A DNA stretch of 64,000 nucleotides, taken from assembly GCA_034521465.1 (NCBI GenBank), contig JAXHMN010000010.1, positions 62,001 to 126,000 of the forward strand, read 5' to 3'. Positions 28,855-39,061 of this stretch are shown here, piece by piece; within the stretch, counting starts at the first letter, position 1; each line of letters starts with the position of its first letter. The position numbers and the translations under genes are program-made. A model generated the notes under the pieces. It did no database searches, was not told the DNA's origin, and saw nothing but the letters and a program-made list of their open reading frames with translations. Source of the DNA: SURF-28 sp034521465. GTDB taxonomy: Bacteria > Bacteroidota > Ignavibacteria > Ignavibacteriales > Melioribacteraceae.

Positions 28855-28879
28855 TTCCCCCCTTTCGCAAAGGGGGGAA
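28855..28879. repeat. Palindromic C-run/G-run element
   Basis: TTCCCCCCTTT and AAAGGGGGGAA flank a CGC loop as a perfect inverted repeat, and a further GGGGGG run follows at 28885-28890. This form is common among dispersed intergenic repeats. Placed just beyond the P5C dehydrogenase stop, it may also end that transcript. Confidence 0.65.
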
Positions 28880-28902
28880 TAAAAGGGGGGTTGGGAAAAC
28901 TA

Positions 28903-30527
28903 TTACTTCATGTAAGGATAACTCCAATCCTTAGGCGGATTGAAAGTTTCTTTCATTGTTCTTACCGACATCCATCTTAACAGGTTCATTGCACTTCCGG
29001 CTTTATCGTTTGTACCACTCGCTCTACCGCCGCCAAATGGCTGCTGACCTACAACTGCAGCAGTTGGTTTGTCATTAATATAGAAGTTACCAGCCGCATT
29101 TCTAAGTTTATCAGCCATCTTAACGAGTGCATATCTGTCTTGTGCCCATATTGCACCTGTTAATGCATAAGGTGAAGTTATATCACAAAGATCCAGCGCT
29201 TCATCAAATTTATTATCATCATAAACGTAAATTGTCATCACCGGCCCAAAAATCTCTTCTTTCATACTTTTAAATTTTGGATCAATTGTAACTATTGTAG
29301 TTGGTTCAATGAAGTAACCTTCGGAATCATTATAATTACCGCCGGTTATTATTTCTGCATCCTTAGATTCTTTCGCGTAATCGATATACTCGGTAATTGA
29401 TTTAAAAGCTGCTTCGTCAATTACTGCAGAAAAGAAGTTTGAAAAATCTTCAACATCGCCCATCTTGATCTTCTTTACTTCTGCTACGTATTTTTCTTTG
29501 AATTCATCCCAAATAGATTTTGGAACATACATTCTTGAAGCAGCAGAACATTTCTGACCTTGGTATTCAAAAGCGCCGCGAAGTGCAGCCACAACTAATC
29601 CGTCAACATCTGCTGAGTTATGAGCAAAAATGAAATCTTTACCGCCTGTTTCGCCGACAATTCTTGGATAATATTTCATTTTAGAAATATTATCACCAAC
29701 TTTTTTCCACATTCCTTGGAAAACTGCAGTTGAGCCGGTGAAGTGAATTCCGGCTAAGTGTGGGCTTTCCATAACGGGATTACCAACTTGACCGCCTGAA
29801 CCGGGAACAAAGTTTATAACTCCTTTCGGAAGTCCGGCTTCTTCAAATAATTTCATCAACCAATAAGCTGAATAGACCGCACTTGATGCCGGTTTCCAGA
29901 GAGACACGTTACCAACTATCGCCGGAGCGGTAGGAAGATTACCTGCAATAGAAGTAAAGTTAAACGGAGTTACCGCAAAGATAAATCCTTCCAAAGCTCT
30001 GTACTCAACCCTGTTCCACATGCCTGCAGGCGAGTATGGTTGATCATCCATTATTTGTGCCATGAAGTAAGAATTGAATCTCCAAAAATCTATCAACTCA
30101 CAAGCAGAATCGATTTCAGCTTGGTGTACAGTTTTTGACTGACCAAGCATGGTAGCGCCATTTAAGGTTGCTCGCCATGGACCGGCTAATAAGTCAGCCA
30201 TTTTCAAAATATTGTTACTCTGTGTTCCCACGGCATATTTGCCCACTCTTTTCGTGCTTCTAGAGCGGCTTCAATTGCCATATTAACTTCTTTTGTACCG
30301 GCTTTGTGATAAACACCCAAAACATGTTTTTTATTGTGGGGAATTACCATTTCCTGCGTGTTTCCGGTTTTTACTTCTTCGCCGCCAATTATCAAAGGAA
30401 CTTCAACTTCCTGAGATTTTAACTCTTCCATTCGCTTCGTTAAATCATTTCTTTCTGGACTTCCCTTCACGTAAGTCTTTACCGGTTCATTTATCGGTTC
30501 CGGTACCTTAAAATATGCGTTAGACAT
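28903..30527 (-). CDS. pruA: Group 1 L-glutamate-gamma-semialdehyde (P5C) dehydrogenase, frameshifted
   Basis: About 540 residues of the aldehyde dehydrogenase superfamily, the second step of proline catabolism: glutamate semialdehyde plus NAD+ to glutamate. The catalytic Cys lies in GQKCSAASR and the general-base Glu in IVGETGGKDF; the VTPFNFTSIAGNLP loop binds the nicotinamide cofactor. Sequence style and length match group 1, the eukaryote-like type. A frame change near 30230 separates the N-terminal 107 residues from the rest: the true junction reads EHRVTIFLKMADLLAGPW. Start at MSNAYFK with ribosome site GGAGGT. No prodh partner is in the window. Confidence 0.9.
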
Positions 30528-30703
30528 ACATCTACCTCCATCTTCCTTCATTTCTTAAAAATTTTTCACTTAGTTTTTGCAAAAAAATGCATCTGTAAAA
30601 ATAGTACTAAGCCCCTGTAAAAACAATCAAAAGAGACGAAAATCGTCTTAGAATCAGTCCGAATTTTCATTAAAATTAACTTGTTCTGCGTCACTTCAAA
30701 AAT

Positions 30704-31364
30704 TTACTGCTCAAATACAATTGAGTCCGGTTTTGCACCGAGTTCTTTTAGCATTTTCCCAATACTTTCCACAAATTTGGGCGGACCACATACGTAGAAA
30801 TTTTGCGAGAAATCATCCACAGTTTTTCGTAAAAATTCTTTGTCGATTCTTCCATTATGGTGTTTCACACTTGTTTCTTGTGTTAGTGTTGTTATTGAAG
30901 TCATTCCCCAACATATCCCGGAATTCCTTCTCTAAGATTATATCTTTTGCTTGTTTGTTCGAAAAGATCAGCTTATTTCCTTCTAGTTCATTTTTGTCAC
31001 GTAGTTCGCGCAGAATTGCTATAAAAGGAGTTACACCTGCACCACCGGCAAGAAAAACTCCTTTACCTTTGTAACTAATTGCACCCCACGGGTCACCAAT
31101 CTCAATTGCATCACCGGAATCTAATTGATGCATTTTTTCGGTCACGCCGTCATGTTCCGGATACTCTTTTACAATGAATTGTAATACTTCATCTCTATTT
31201 CTACCTGCGAAAGTAAATGGACGTTTTTCGTCGCGCCATTTATCATCGTCTATGTTTACCTCGGTAGCTTGTCCGGGTGTAAATGAATACCCTTCAGGTT
31301 TTTCAACTAAAAAACTCTTTGTATCATGTGTAACGAATTCGGTCATTAATATTTTACTTTTCAT
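30704..31364 (-). CDS. Ferredoxin/flavodoxin-NADP reductase-like FAD protein, frameshifted
   Basis: About 219 residues. An FAD-binding barrel comes first (SFTPGQATEVNI, KRPFTFAG), then an NAD-binding domain with GVFLAGGAGVTPFIAIL and the C-terminal NFYVCGPPKFVESI. This is the minimal reductase module found in ferredoxin reductases and oxygenase reductases. A frame change near 30885 falls after NDFNN. No partner ferredoxin is adjacent, so the electron acceptor is open. It has its own promoter region upstream. Confidence 0.85.
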
Positions 31365-31676
31365 TTCAACTCCATTATTTGTTAACAGATTTATTTTATG
31401 ATATATAAAATTAACCGGATATTCAAACGCTGTTAATTTTTATACTTCACAAAATAATTTAGAGGGATAAAATCACGGGCTTACATAAAAAAGAATAAGC
31501 CGCAAATGTACGAATGACCGGCGAATGAAACTCGAATATTGGGATGTGTTTTTTTTCAAGAGGGATTCAAGATATTTTCAACCAAGTTTTTATCGTATCA
31601 TTTAGAATTAACGCTAGAATGATTTTCATAATCTTTTGAGGGTTATGTATCTCTCTCCTAATAGTTATTGTGACCC
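31365..31676. other. Intergenic region between reductase and aspartase genes
   Basis: A+T-rich, no gene seen. It lies upstream of the reductase gene and downstream of the aspartase gene, both on the minus strand, so it should hold the reductase promoter and an aspartase terminator. I cannot place either. Confidence 0.4.
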
Positions 31677-33544
31677 CTATTTAATCCTTCTTGGTTTTAC
31701 CATGTTTTCCGGTTTCAGAATGTCATCGAGTTCTTCTTTGGTTAGCAGCTTTTTCTCAAGCACTAACTCGTAAACACCTCGACCGCTTTCAAGTGCTTCT
31801 TTAGCAAGTTTAGTGGATTTTTCATAACCAAGCACCGGGTTTAATGCAGTAATTAATCCGATTGAATTTTCAACAAGTTCGCGACTTCTTTTTTCATTCG
31901 CAGTTATTCCATCTATACATTTGTATTTCAATGTCATCATTCCGTTTTTCAACATTTCAATTGACTCGAAAAGACTCTGTACAATTACCGGCTCAAAAAC
32001 ATTAAGTTCAAGCTGACCCCCTTCTGCTGCAAGTGTAACTGTTAAATCATTACCAATCACTTTGAATGCAATTTGATTTACTACTTCAGGAATAACCGGA
32101 TTAACTTTGCCGGGCATTATTGACGAACCCGGCTGCATTGGCGGTAAATTAATTTCATTAATTCCGGTGCGAGGTCCGGAAGAAAGTAATCTTAAATCAT
32201 TACTGATTTTCGAAAGTTTAACTGCCAAGCGTTTTACAGCAGATGAATACATCACAAAAGCCCCGGTATCTTGTGTGGCTTCTACTAAATTTTCCGCAAG
32301 GACTAAATCTAAATTCGTAGCATCGCGTAAATGTTTAATCACTTTTTGGCTGTAGTCGGGATCAGAATTAATTCCGGTACCTATAGCTGTTGCTCCCATG
32401 TTTACTTCTAAAAAGAGTTTTGCATTTTGATTCAATCTTTCGATCTCTTCACTAAGTGTTACAGCGTAAGCTTCGAATTCTTGACCGAGTGTCATCGGCA
32501 CAGCATCTTGCAATTGTGTTCTTCCCATTTTAATAACATTTGAAAACTCTTCGGCTTTATTTTGAAAGGATTCGATGAGACTTCCCAGCACTTCAATCAA
32601 TTTTTCGTTGCTCATTATCAACGCAATTTTAATGGCTGTTGGATAAGCATCGTTTGTTGATTGAGATAAGTTCACATGATTATTTGGATGACAATGTTTG
32701 TAATCCCCTTTATCGTAGCCCATTATTTCCAGTACCCGGTTGGCTATCACTTCATTGGCGTTCATATTTGTGGAGGTGCCGGCGCCGCCTTGAATCATAT
32801 CAACCGCAAAATGACTGTGAAATCTTCCGTTGATAATTTCAGTACACGCTTGCACGATTGCATCACTTGTTTCTTTGTTAAGTAAACCGAGTTCGTGATT
32901 AGCTTGGGCGGCAGCTAGTTTTACCATTGCTAACCCTTGAATTAAAGTCGGGAAAGTTGAAAGTGTAACTCCGCTTATATTAAAATTTTCTATTCCTCTG
33001 AGAGTTTGAATACCATAGTAAAATTCAAATGGTACATCACGATCACCAAGCAAATCATGTTCTTTACGAGTTCTTCCCGATTGATATTGTGTTGCAATAT
33101 TAATTACGCGAGTATTTGCAGAACGCATACGTCTAGAAATAACTTTTGCAATATTTGCAAGCACTCTAAAACCAATGTCAGCATTTTGATCAAAAATATG
33201 TTTGAACTTATCACGGTTAATTGATAGCACCGTGGCTTCGTTTACTACTCTTGCAGAAGTTGAATGGGGAGAATCATCCAACAAAGAACCTTCACCTAAA
33301 AAATCAAAACTTGAGAAGAGAGCTAATCTTTTCTCTTCACCGTAAGGAGATTTTTAAATAACTCAATATCCCCTTCCTCAATTAAGTAAAGATTTTTCCT
33401 TTGCACGTTTTCAACAAAAAGGACTTCACCCTTTGGTAGTTTTCTCTCTTCGGCAATTTCAATTATTTTTTCTAAATCAGATTCGGCTAAATCTTTGAAT
33501 AACTCAATTCTTGATAAGAATTTTATCTCGTTTGATTTGCTCAT
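31677..33544 (-). CDS. aspA: Aspartate ammonia-lyase fused to an N-terminal cyclic-nucleotide-binding domain, frameshifted
   Basis: About 622 residues. Residues 1-150 form a CNMP-binding domain (LFKDLAESDLEKIIEIAEE, GEVLFVENVQRKNLYLIEEG, then in another frame GEEKRLALFSSFDFLGEGSL). The remainder is a full aspartase: YYGIQTLRGIENF, the catalytic-loop signature GSSIMPGKVNP and a helical C-terminus. It interconverts aspartate with fumarate and ammonia. The frame changes near 33352 in an A5 run; corrected, the domains are continuous. In the ligand loop GEGSLLDDSPHSTSARV, the usual phosphate-binding Arg before Ser/Thr-Ala seems to be Thr. The domain may sense a nucleotide or only fold-regulate; unproven. 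Confidence 0.85.
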
Positions 33545-33695
33545 TACTTATTCCATAATTTTATATTTGATTACATCGAAAGTAAATGAATTAGGACATG
33601 TAATCAATTCGAAAGTTAATTTAAAGGAGAAGAGGACTGACTGAATCCTCAACAGGAGTTCAATCAATCCCCTTACAGGAGGTAAAATTTTTATA

Positions 33696-34304
33696 TTAAT
33701 ACTTCACTGAACAGCCATACGGTTTAGAAGTTTTTATCTCAACTTCTTCGCTGTTCATTAATGCATCAAAAGCTTCTTTTACATAATTCGTAGCTTTGGC
33801 AATGTCATCTTGATCTGCTGAAGGAATATCATCAATTCCGCCTGCATATTCCAAAATACCTTCGGGATTAATAATGTACATGTGAGGTGTAGTCTTTGCA
33901 CCGTAAGCTTTTCCAACTTCGCCAGTGTCATCAATTAAATAAGCAGTAAAATTTGCTCCGTGTGCTTCCGATCTGCTGTCAATTTCTTCGTTCGAAAAGT
34001 TACCTTGTTTACCCGGCACAGATGAACATACTGCCAGCCAAACAACTCCCTTTTCGGTGTATTCTTTTTGCAGCGACTGCATATTTCCGCTGTCATAATG
34101 TTTCTTCACGAATGGACAATCATAGTTTATCCATTCAAGAACAACATATTTGCCTTCAAAATCGGATAAAGAATGTTCATTCCCTTTGCTATCTACTAAA
34201 GTAAACGCGGGTGCACTTTCACCAATTTTTGCCTCCGAAGCAAATAGATTAAGTGCAAGTAAAGATGTCACAATTAGAAATGAAATAAACTTCGCATGTT
34301 TCAT
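33696..34304 (-). CDS. Secreted redoxin/thioredoxin-like protein with single cysteine
   Basis: A 202-residue periplasmic protein: signal peptide ending FAS, then an AhpC-TSA/redoxin fold (APAFTLVDSKGNEHSLSDFEG). The peroxidatic-type cysteine is Cys63 in NYDCPFVKKHY, one cysteine without the CxxC pair. Such proteins act in thiol-disulfide exchange or peroxide reduction. It precedes the dsbD stop by 20 bases in the order dsbD then this gene, so DsbD may supply its electrons. The C-terminal tail holds one further Cys (KPYGCSVKY), which could resolve the disulfide. Confidence 0.8.
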   Translation of the reverse strand: MKHAKFISFLIVTSLLALNLFASEAKIGESAPAFTLVDSKGNEHSLSDFEGKYVVLEWINYDCPFVKKHYDSGNMQSLQKEYTEKGVVWLAVCSSVPGKQGNFSNEEIDSRSEAHGANFTAYLIDDTGEVGKAYGAKTTPHMYIINPEGILEYAGGIDDIPSADQDDIAKATNYVKEAFDALMNSEEVEIKTSKPYGCSVKY

Positions 34305-34324
34305 GCTTCCTCCTTTAATTGTAT

Positions 34325-36422
34325 TTAGTTTATTTTGTTTAATGCATCCAGTACAATACTACTTGTTAAAACTTCCGGCAAAACCATCGGTTCGTCAAAG
34401 TTCTCGGAATAAAGAACGTAGAGCGGAACGCTGTTGCGTCCAAACTTTTCTAAAGCTCTTGTGATTTCATCATCGCGCGATGTCCAATCGGCTTTTAAAG
34501 CTACTACATTTTTTTCTTCTAACTTTTCAACAACAGCTTTAGTATTTATGGCAACTCTTTCATTTACTTGACAAGTTAAACACCAGGCAGCAGTAAAGTC
34601 AATAAAAACCGGTATGCCTTGCTTACGAAGTTCATCAACTTTTGCTTGTGAAAACTTTTCCCATTGAACTCCATCAACTTTATTGTTTAAGATACTGCCG
34701 GTATTTACATTTGTTTCTGCGTTAGTTATTCCAAAAAATAATCCGGAACTAACTAAAATTATTGTTGCCAAACGAGAAATAAGCTTAACCGAATTTTTTC
34801 TACCGAAAGTTCCCCACTTACCATAGATCCATGCACCAAGTGAGGCTAATAGCAGCGCGATCATTAAAGCCGCAACTCCGTCAGAACCGGTTTGCAAACC
34901 GAGAACCCACGCCAACCAAATCACCGTTGCAGCAAGTGGAAACCCCATAAACTGTTTGAGCGTTTCCATCCAACCACCCGGCTTTGGCAAATACTTAAGC
35001 CAATTCGGAAAAATTGCAAGAAGCAAGTATGGAAGTGCCATTCCTAATGCAAGCGATGTAAAAATGAACATTGTGATAAGTGCCGGTTGAGCCAAGGCAA
35101 ATCCAAGCGCGGTTCCCATAAATGGCGCGGTACATGGCGTTGCAACTACTGTTGCAGTCACACCGGTCATAAATGCTCCAAAGGCACCGGATTGATTTGC
35201 GGTTTTTGCACCGACGCTCATTAATGAAGTGCCAATTTCAAAGACACCGAATAAATTGAGTGCAAATAAAAACAGAAAAACAGAGAGTACAATTATAAAC
35301 TCCGGCGACTGAAGTTGAAATCCCCAGCCAAGTTCTTGTCCACCGGCTCTAAGTGCAACTAATGCGCCGGCTAAAACCCAGAATGAAATTAACACACCAA
35401 GTGTAAACATCAATCCATGATTTAGGATTTTCTTTTTATCCTCACCGGCTTGATTAACAAAACCCATAATTTTTATAGAAAGTACCGGAAGCACACACGG
35501 CATTAAATTCAGAATTACTCCACCGATAAACGCAAAAATAATAGCAAGCAGAATTGTAGTACCTGAATTATTTTGAGCCACAACATTTTCGTCGAACGGA
35601 ACTCTTATCTCAAGAGCTTTTTCGGTATCTTCACCCCGCCAACCATAGCTCGAAACTAAGATTTCCCTCAAGACTATCGGGATCTGTAACTTGGAAATCA
35701 CCAAAGGGAATCGTTAATTCATATCCATCTTTAGTTTTTGTAAAATTTTGATCTGCTGCATTTTGGTAAATACCACCTTCAAAAGGATAAAACTCTATCT
35801 TCTCTATACTTAGATCTTCAGCGGAAGGAGTTAAATTAATTATTACATTATTCTCATTTTTCGTCCCGGCAATTTCCCAATCGGAATTTTCTAAGGGGAA
35901 TTTGAATCTTGTTTCAGCAAAAGCTTGCTGCCATTTTTCAACTGTTTTTGGCGTCTCATTCTTTACAGGAAGAGTTAATTTATAATTGGCTTCACCGGGG
36001 AGACATTCAATTTTGCAGACAAGCCATTTTCCTTCTGCCTCAATTGTAATTTCTTCTAGATTGATTTTTGGAGGTGGTGTGATTTTGGTGAGCAAAAATG
36101 TTTCACCTTCGTAACCGTAATTAGCCATATCCTCCAAATAGATTTTTTGTGGATACGGCCAATGAATTTCACTTGCGGAAAAACCATCGGGAAGAGTCCA
36201 ATTAATTTTTGTCGCGAGACCGGCGTCACCGGCATTTCTCCAGTAAGTATGCCAGTGCTCATCCATTTTTAATCTTAGTGCGACCCAAAATGGTTCGCCC
36301 GGTTGAATTGACTCAACTTCGGAGATTAACTCTGATTCCACATAGTCGGTTCGAACTGTTTGTGAGTTCAGCACATTTATAAAAAGTGTACTGACCAAAA
36401 AGAATACTTGAAATAGTTTCAT
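34325..36422 (-). CDS. dsbD: DsbD-like thiol:disulfide interchange protein, frameshifted
   Basis: About 698 residues. After a signal peptide comes a DsbC/ScsB-type periplasmic N-domain (residues 20-260). An eight-helix membrane core follows with paired cysteines in LMPCVLPVLSIK and VATPCTAPFMG. The chain ends in a periplasmic thioredoxin domain with AAWCLTCQVNE. It carries reducing power from cytoplasmic thioredoxin to the periplasm. The frame changes near 35650, where the protein reads FELWLAGRGEDTEKALEI. The downstream redoxin gene is a likely client. Confidence 0.88.
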
Positions 36423-36573
36423 ATTAATCCGATTAATTGTCCTTTATACATTCATTTGTTTTCCCGGTTTCATTTTTTCGGGAACGACTTTCGTATATTC
36501 AAAAAGACAAATCTTATTATTTTTGTCTATTTTTCTTACAAATTAAGTTAAACTTTTTCGGTTACTTTCATTC

Positions 36574-38232
36574 ATGAAGATATTCAAAATTACATTATTC
36601 TTCCTAGCTATAAATAATATTTTCGGGTTAGTGCAAACAAATCTTCAATTTAATCATGAGGGTAAAACCGAAGAATTAAAAAAGCATCTGAATATACTCG
36701 GGAGCGATCTTTTTGAAGGAAGAGGAACCGGAACTGAAGGCGGAAGACTTGCTGCAGAATATTTATCCGAAGAATTTGCCGAACTTGGCTTAAGTCCATT
36801 GGGATCAAACGGAACATTTCATCAGTACATCCCGATGCACGGCAGTTATCCAAAAGATGAATCGGAGTTAATTTTATGTAACGATGATAACAATTCCAAC
36901 AATGCTAATTCTCTTAAGCTATTTGAGGAATATATTTTATTGACTGGGGGAGATCAAACATTTACACCTACTCCTTTGCCTTTGGTTTTTTGCGGTTATG
37001 GTATTATTGCACCTGAATTCGATTACAATGATTATCAATCAGTTGATGTTGAAGGTAAAATTGTTGTCGTGCTCGAAGGTGAACCCAACTCGACAGACAA
37101 CAATTATTTTGAAGCGGAATTGCCGACAATTTATTCAAATGCTGAAGCTAAAAAAAGATTAGCTATTTCCAGAGGTGCTGCTGGTATTATCATAATTCCA
37201 ACTCTTTTTTACGACCCACTATTTTCTTGGGAACAAGTAATAAAAAATTATTCGTTTGAATCAGTATCTCTTGCCTACTCTGCCACATCAATTCTGAGCA
37301 TACTTTTCAACCCAAAATATGCCGATTTACTTTTTGTTAATTCATCATACTCATTTGACGATGTAATAGATTTGCACCACTCCAATAGTATGTCAAGTTT
37401 TCCTTTAAAGAGAAAGCTAAGTTTTAAGGGTGAATTTCTTCAAAGAGATTTTGTTGCTTCCAATATAATTGGGTTGATAGAAGGAAAAGATGATCAATTA
37501 AAAGATTCCTACATTGTTGTCTCGGCACATTATGATCACTTGGGAATCGGACCGGCGGTAGAGGCGGATTCAATCTACAACGGTGTGATGGACAACGCAA
37601 TCGGAGTAGCTGCACTTTTAGAAATTGCTTCCTCTTTCAATGCTGGTAAAATCAAACCAAAGCGATCTATTATTTTTGCGCTCTTTACCGGCGAAGAAAA
37701 GGGTTTACTCGGATCACGGTATTATGTTGATCATCCTCCGGTTCCGCTTTATAAAACCATCGCAAATGTTAATATTGATGGCATTGCAGTTTTCGATAAA
37801 TTCAAAAGTATTGTTGGGATTGGAGCGGAGTTCTCTACTCTTTCTGATTTTCTCAAGCAGACCGCTGCTCAAAATGATTTAGTGATAAGTGAGATTCCAA
37901 ATATTTTTATGTCAAGCGAAGCATTCATAAGCTCAGATCAAATTTCTTTTGCTAACGTCGGCGTACCTTCTATATTGATTTATGAGGGACTAGATTATGA
38001 AAATCTAACCAAAGAAGAAGGAATAGCTCAATTTATCGATTACAATAATAATTATTATCACACTCCTAAAGATGACCTCAGTTTTGATATTAATTATGAA
38101 GCTGCTATTCAACACGTAAAAATTTTACAAGACTTTATTTTAAATCTTGCAAATTCGTGTGAAGCACCTGAATGGTATGAGAACTCCCCTTTTATTAACG
38201 AACGATTACGATCGATTGCGGAGAAAAGATAA
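36574..38232 (+). CDS. M28 family metallopeptidase with PA domain
   Basis: A 552-residue secreted zinc aminopeptidase. After a signal peptide, residues 25-120 lead into a PA insert (SVDVEGKIVVVLEGEPN and GAAGIIIIPT). The M28 core follows with zinc ligands in SAHYDHLG, GVMDNAIG, FALFTGEEKGLLGS and YYHTPKDDL. It cleaves N-terminal residues from peptides outside the cytoplasm. The upstream 150 bases, divergent from dsbD, should hold its promoter. The next gene starts directly after its stop, so they are one operon. Confidence 0.9.
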   Translation: MKIFKITLFFLAINNIFGLVQTNLQFNHEGKTEELKKHLNILGSDLFEGRGTGTEGGRLAAEYLSEEFAELGLSPLGSNGTFHQYIPMHGSYPKDESELILCNDDNNSNNANSLKLFEEYILLTGGDQTFTPTPLPLVFCGYGIIAPEFDYNDYQSVDVEGKIVVVLEGEPNSTDNNYFEAELPTIYSNAEAKKRLAISRGAAGIIIIPTLFYDPLFSWEQVIKNYSFESVSLAYSATSILSILFNPKYADLLFVNSSYSFDDVIDLHHSNSMSSFPLKRKLSFKGEFLQRDFVASNIIGLIEGKDDQLKDSYIVVSAHYDHLGIGPAVEADSIYNGVMDNAIGVAALLEIASSFNAGKIKPKRSIIFALFTGEEKGLLGSRYYVDHPPVPLYKTIANVNIDGIAVFDKFKSIVGIGAEFSTLSDFLKQTAAQNDLVISEIPNIFMSSEAFISSDQISFANVGVPSILIYEGLDYENLTKEEGIAQFIDYNNNYYHTPKDDLSFDINYEAAIQHVKILQDFILNLANSCEAPEWYENSPFINERLRSIAEKR

Positions 38233-39057
38233 GTGAATAAGTTAATTCCATTTTTGCTAATTGTTTTTATTGCCGGATGCGCTTCTATCAATAATCAAGT
38301 ATCAACAATCCGGATAAAAGGTTCTGACACTATGCTTCAATTAACCGAAGCGCTTGCACGTGAATATATGCGGCAGAATAAAGATGTTTCTATTTATGTT
38401 GAAGGCGGCGGAAGCGCAAGCGGAATTAATTCACTAATTAACAACGAAATTGATATCGCAACTGCTTCGAGGTTATTGCGTGCGGATGAAGCAAAAAGTT
38501 TAGCAGAGTACTACGGTTCGATTGGACTCTATTATTTAATTGCGAAAGACGCACTCAGCATTTTTGTTAATGAAAATAACAGTGTAAAAAATTTAACGAT
38601 GGAGCAAATAAAGAAAATATTTACTTGCGAAATCACAAACTGGAAAGAGTTAGGTGGAAAAGACAAAAGAATAGATGGCGTAATTCGTAATCCTAATTCC
38701 GGTACTTATCTTTATTTTAAAGAACATGTTCTTGAAGGTGAAGAGTATTGTGATTCTTTGTTAGTGCTTCCGACAACGGCTGCAATAGTTGAATATGTAA
38801 AGAACAATGAAAATGCAATTGGTTACGGTGGGATCGGTTACGGAGAAGAGTCAATCAATGCAACTGTTGAAGGAATAGCTCCAATAGAACAAAATGCCAG
38901 AAACGATACTTATCCGATTACCCGCTATTTACATTTATTTACTTCAAGATCGCCGCAAGGTGCAGTTAAAAATTTTATTGATTGGGTGCTGACGCCAGCC
39001 GGTCAAGCTGTAATTAAAGAAGCCGGGTTTATTCCGCTTTGGGAGAATCCGAATTAA
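38233..39057 (+). CDS. pstS: PstS-like substrate-binding lipoprotein
   Basis: A 274-residue periplasmic binding lipoprotein with lipobox Cys16 (VFIAGC). It begins with the PstS-type IRIKGSDTMLQL and continues with GGGSASGINSLI, and RNPNSGTYLYFKEHVL. These are the phosphate-contact segments of PstS. The ABC transporter genes pstCAB are not in the window, so it is an orphan. The start is GTG directly abutting the TAA of the peptidase gene, so translation is probably coupled. Phosphate is the expected ligand, though related orphan members bind other oxyanions. Confidence 0.85.
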   Translation: MNKLIPFLLIVFIAGCASINNQVSTIRIKGSDTMLQLTEALAREYMRQNKDVSIYVEGGGSASGINSLINNEIDIATASRLLRADEAKSLAEYYGSIGLYYLIAKDALSIFVNENNSVKNLTMEQIKKIFTCEITNWKELGGKDKRIDGVIRNPNSGTYLYFKEHVLEGEEYCDSLLVLPTTAAIVEYVKNNENAIGYGGIGYGEESINATVEGIAPIEQNARNDTYPITRYLHLFTSRSPQGAVKNFIDWVLTPAGQAVIKEAGFIPLWENPN

Positions 39058-39061
39058 CTGC

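Noticed and set aside
38233..39057. Complete phosphate ABC transport operon
   Set aside because: Only the binding protein is present; no pstC, pstA, pstB or phoU follows.
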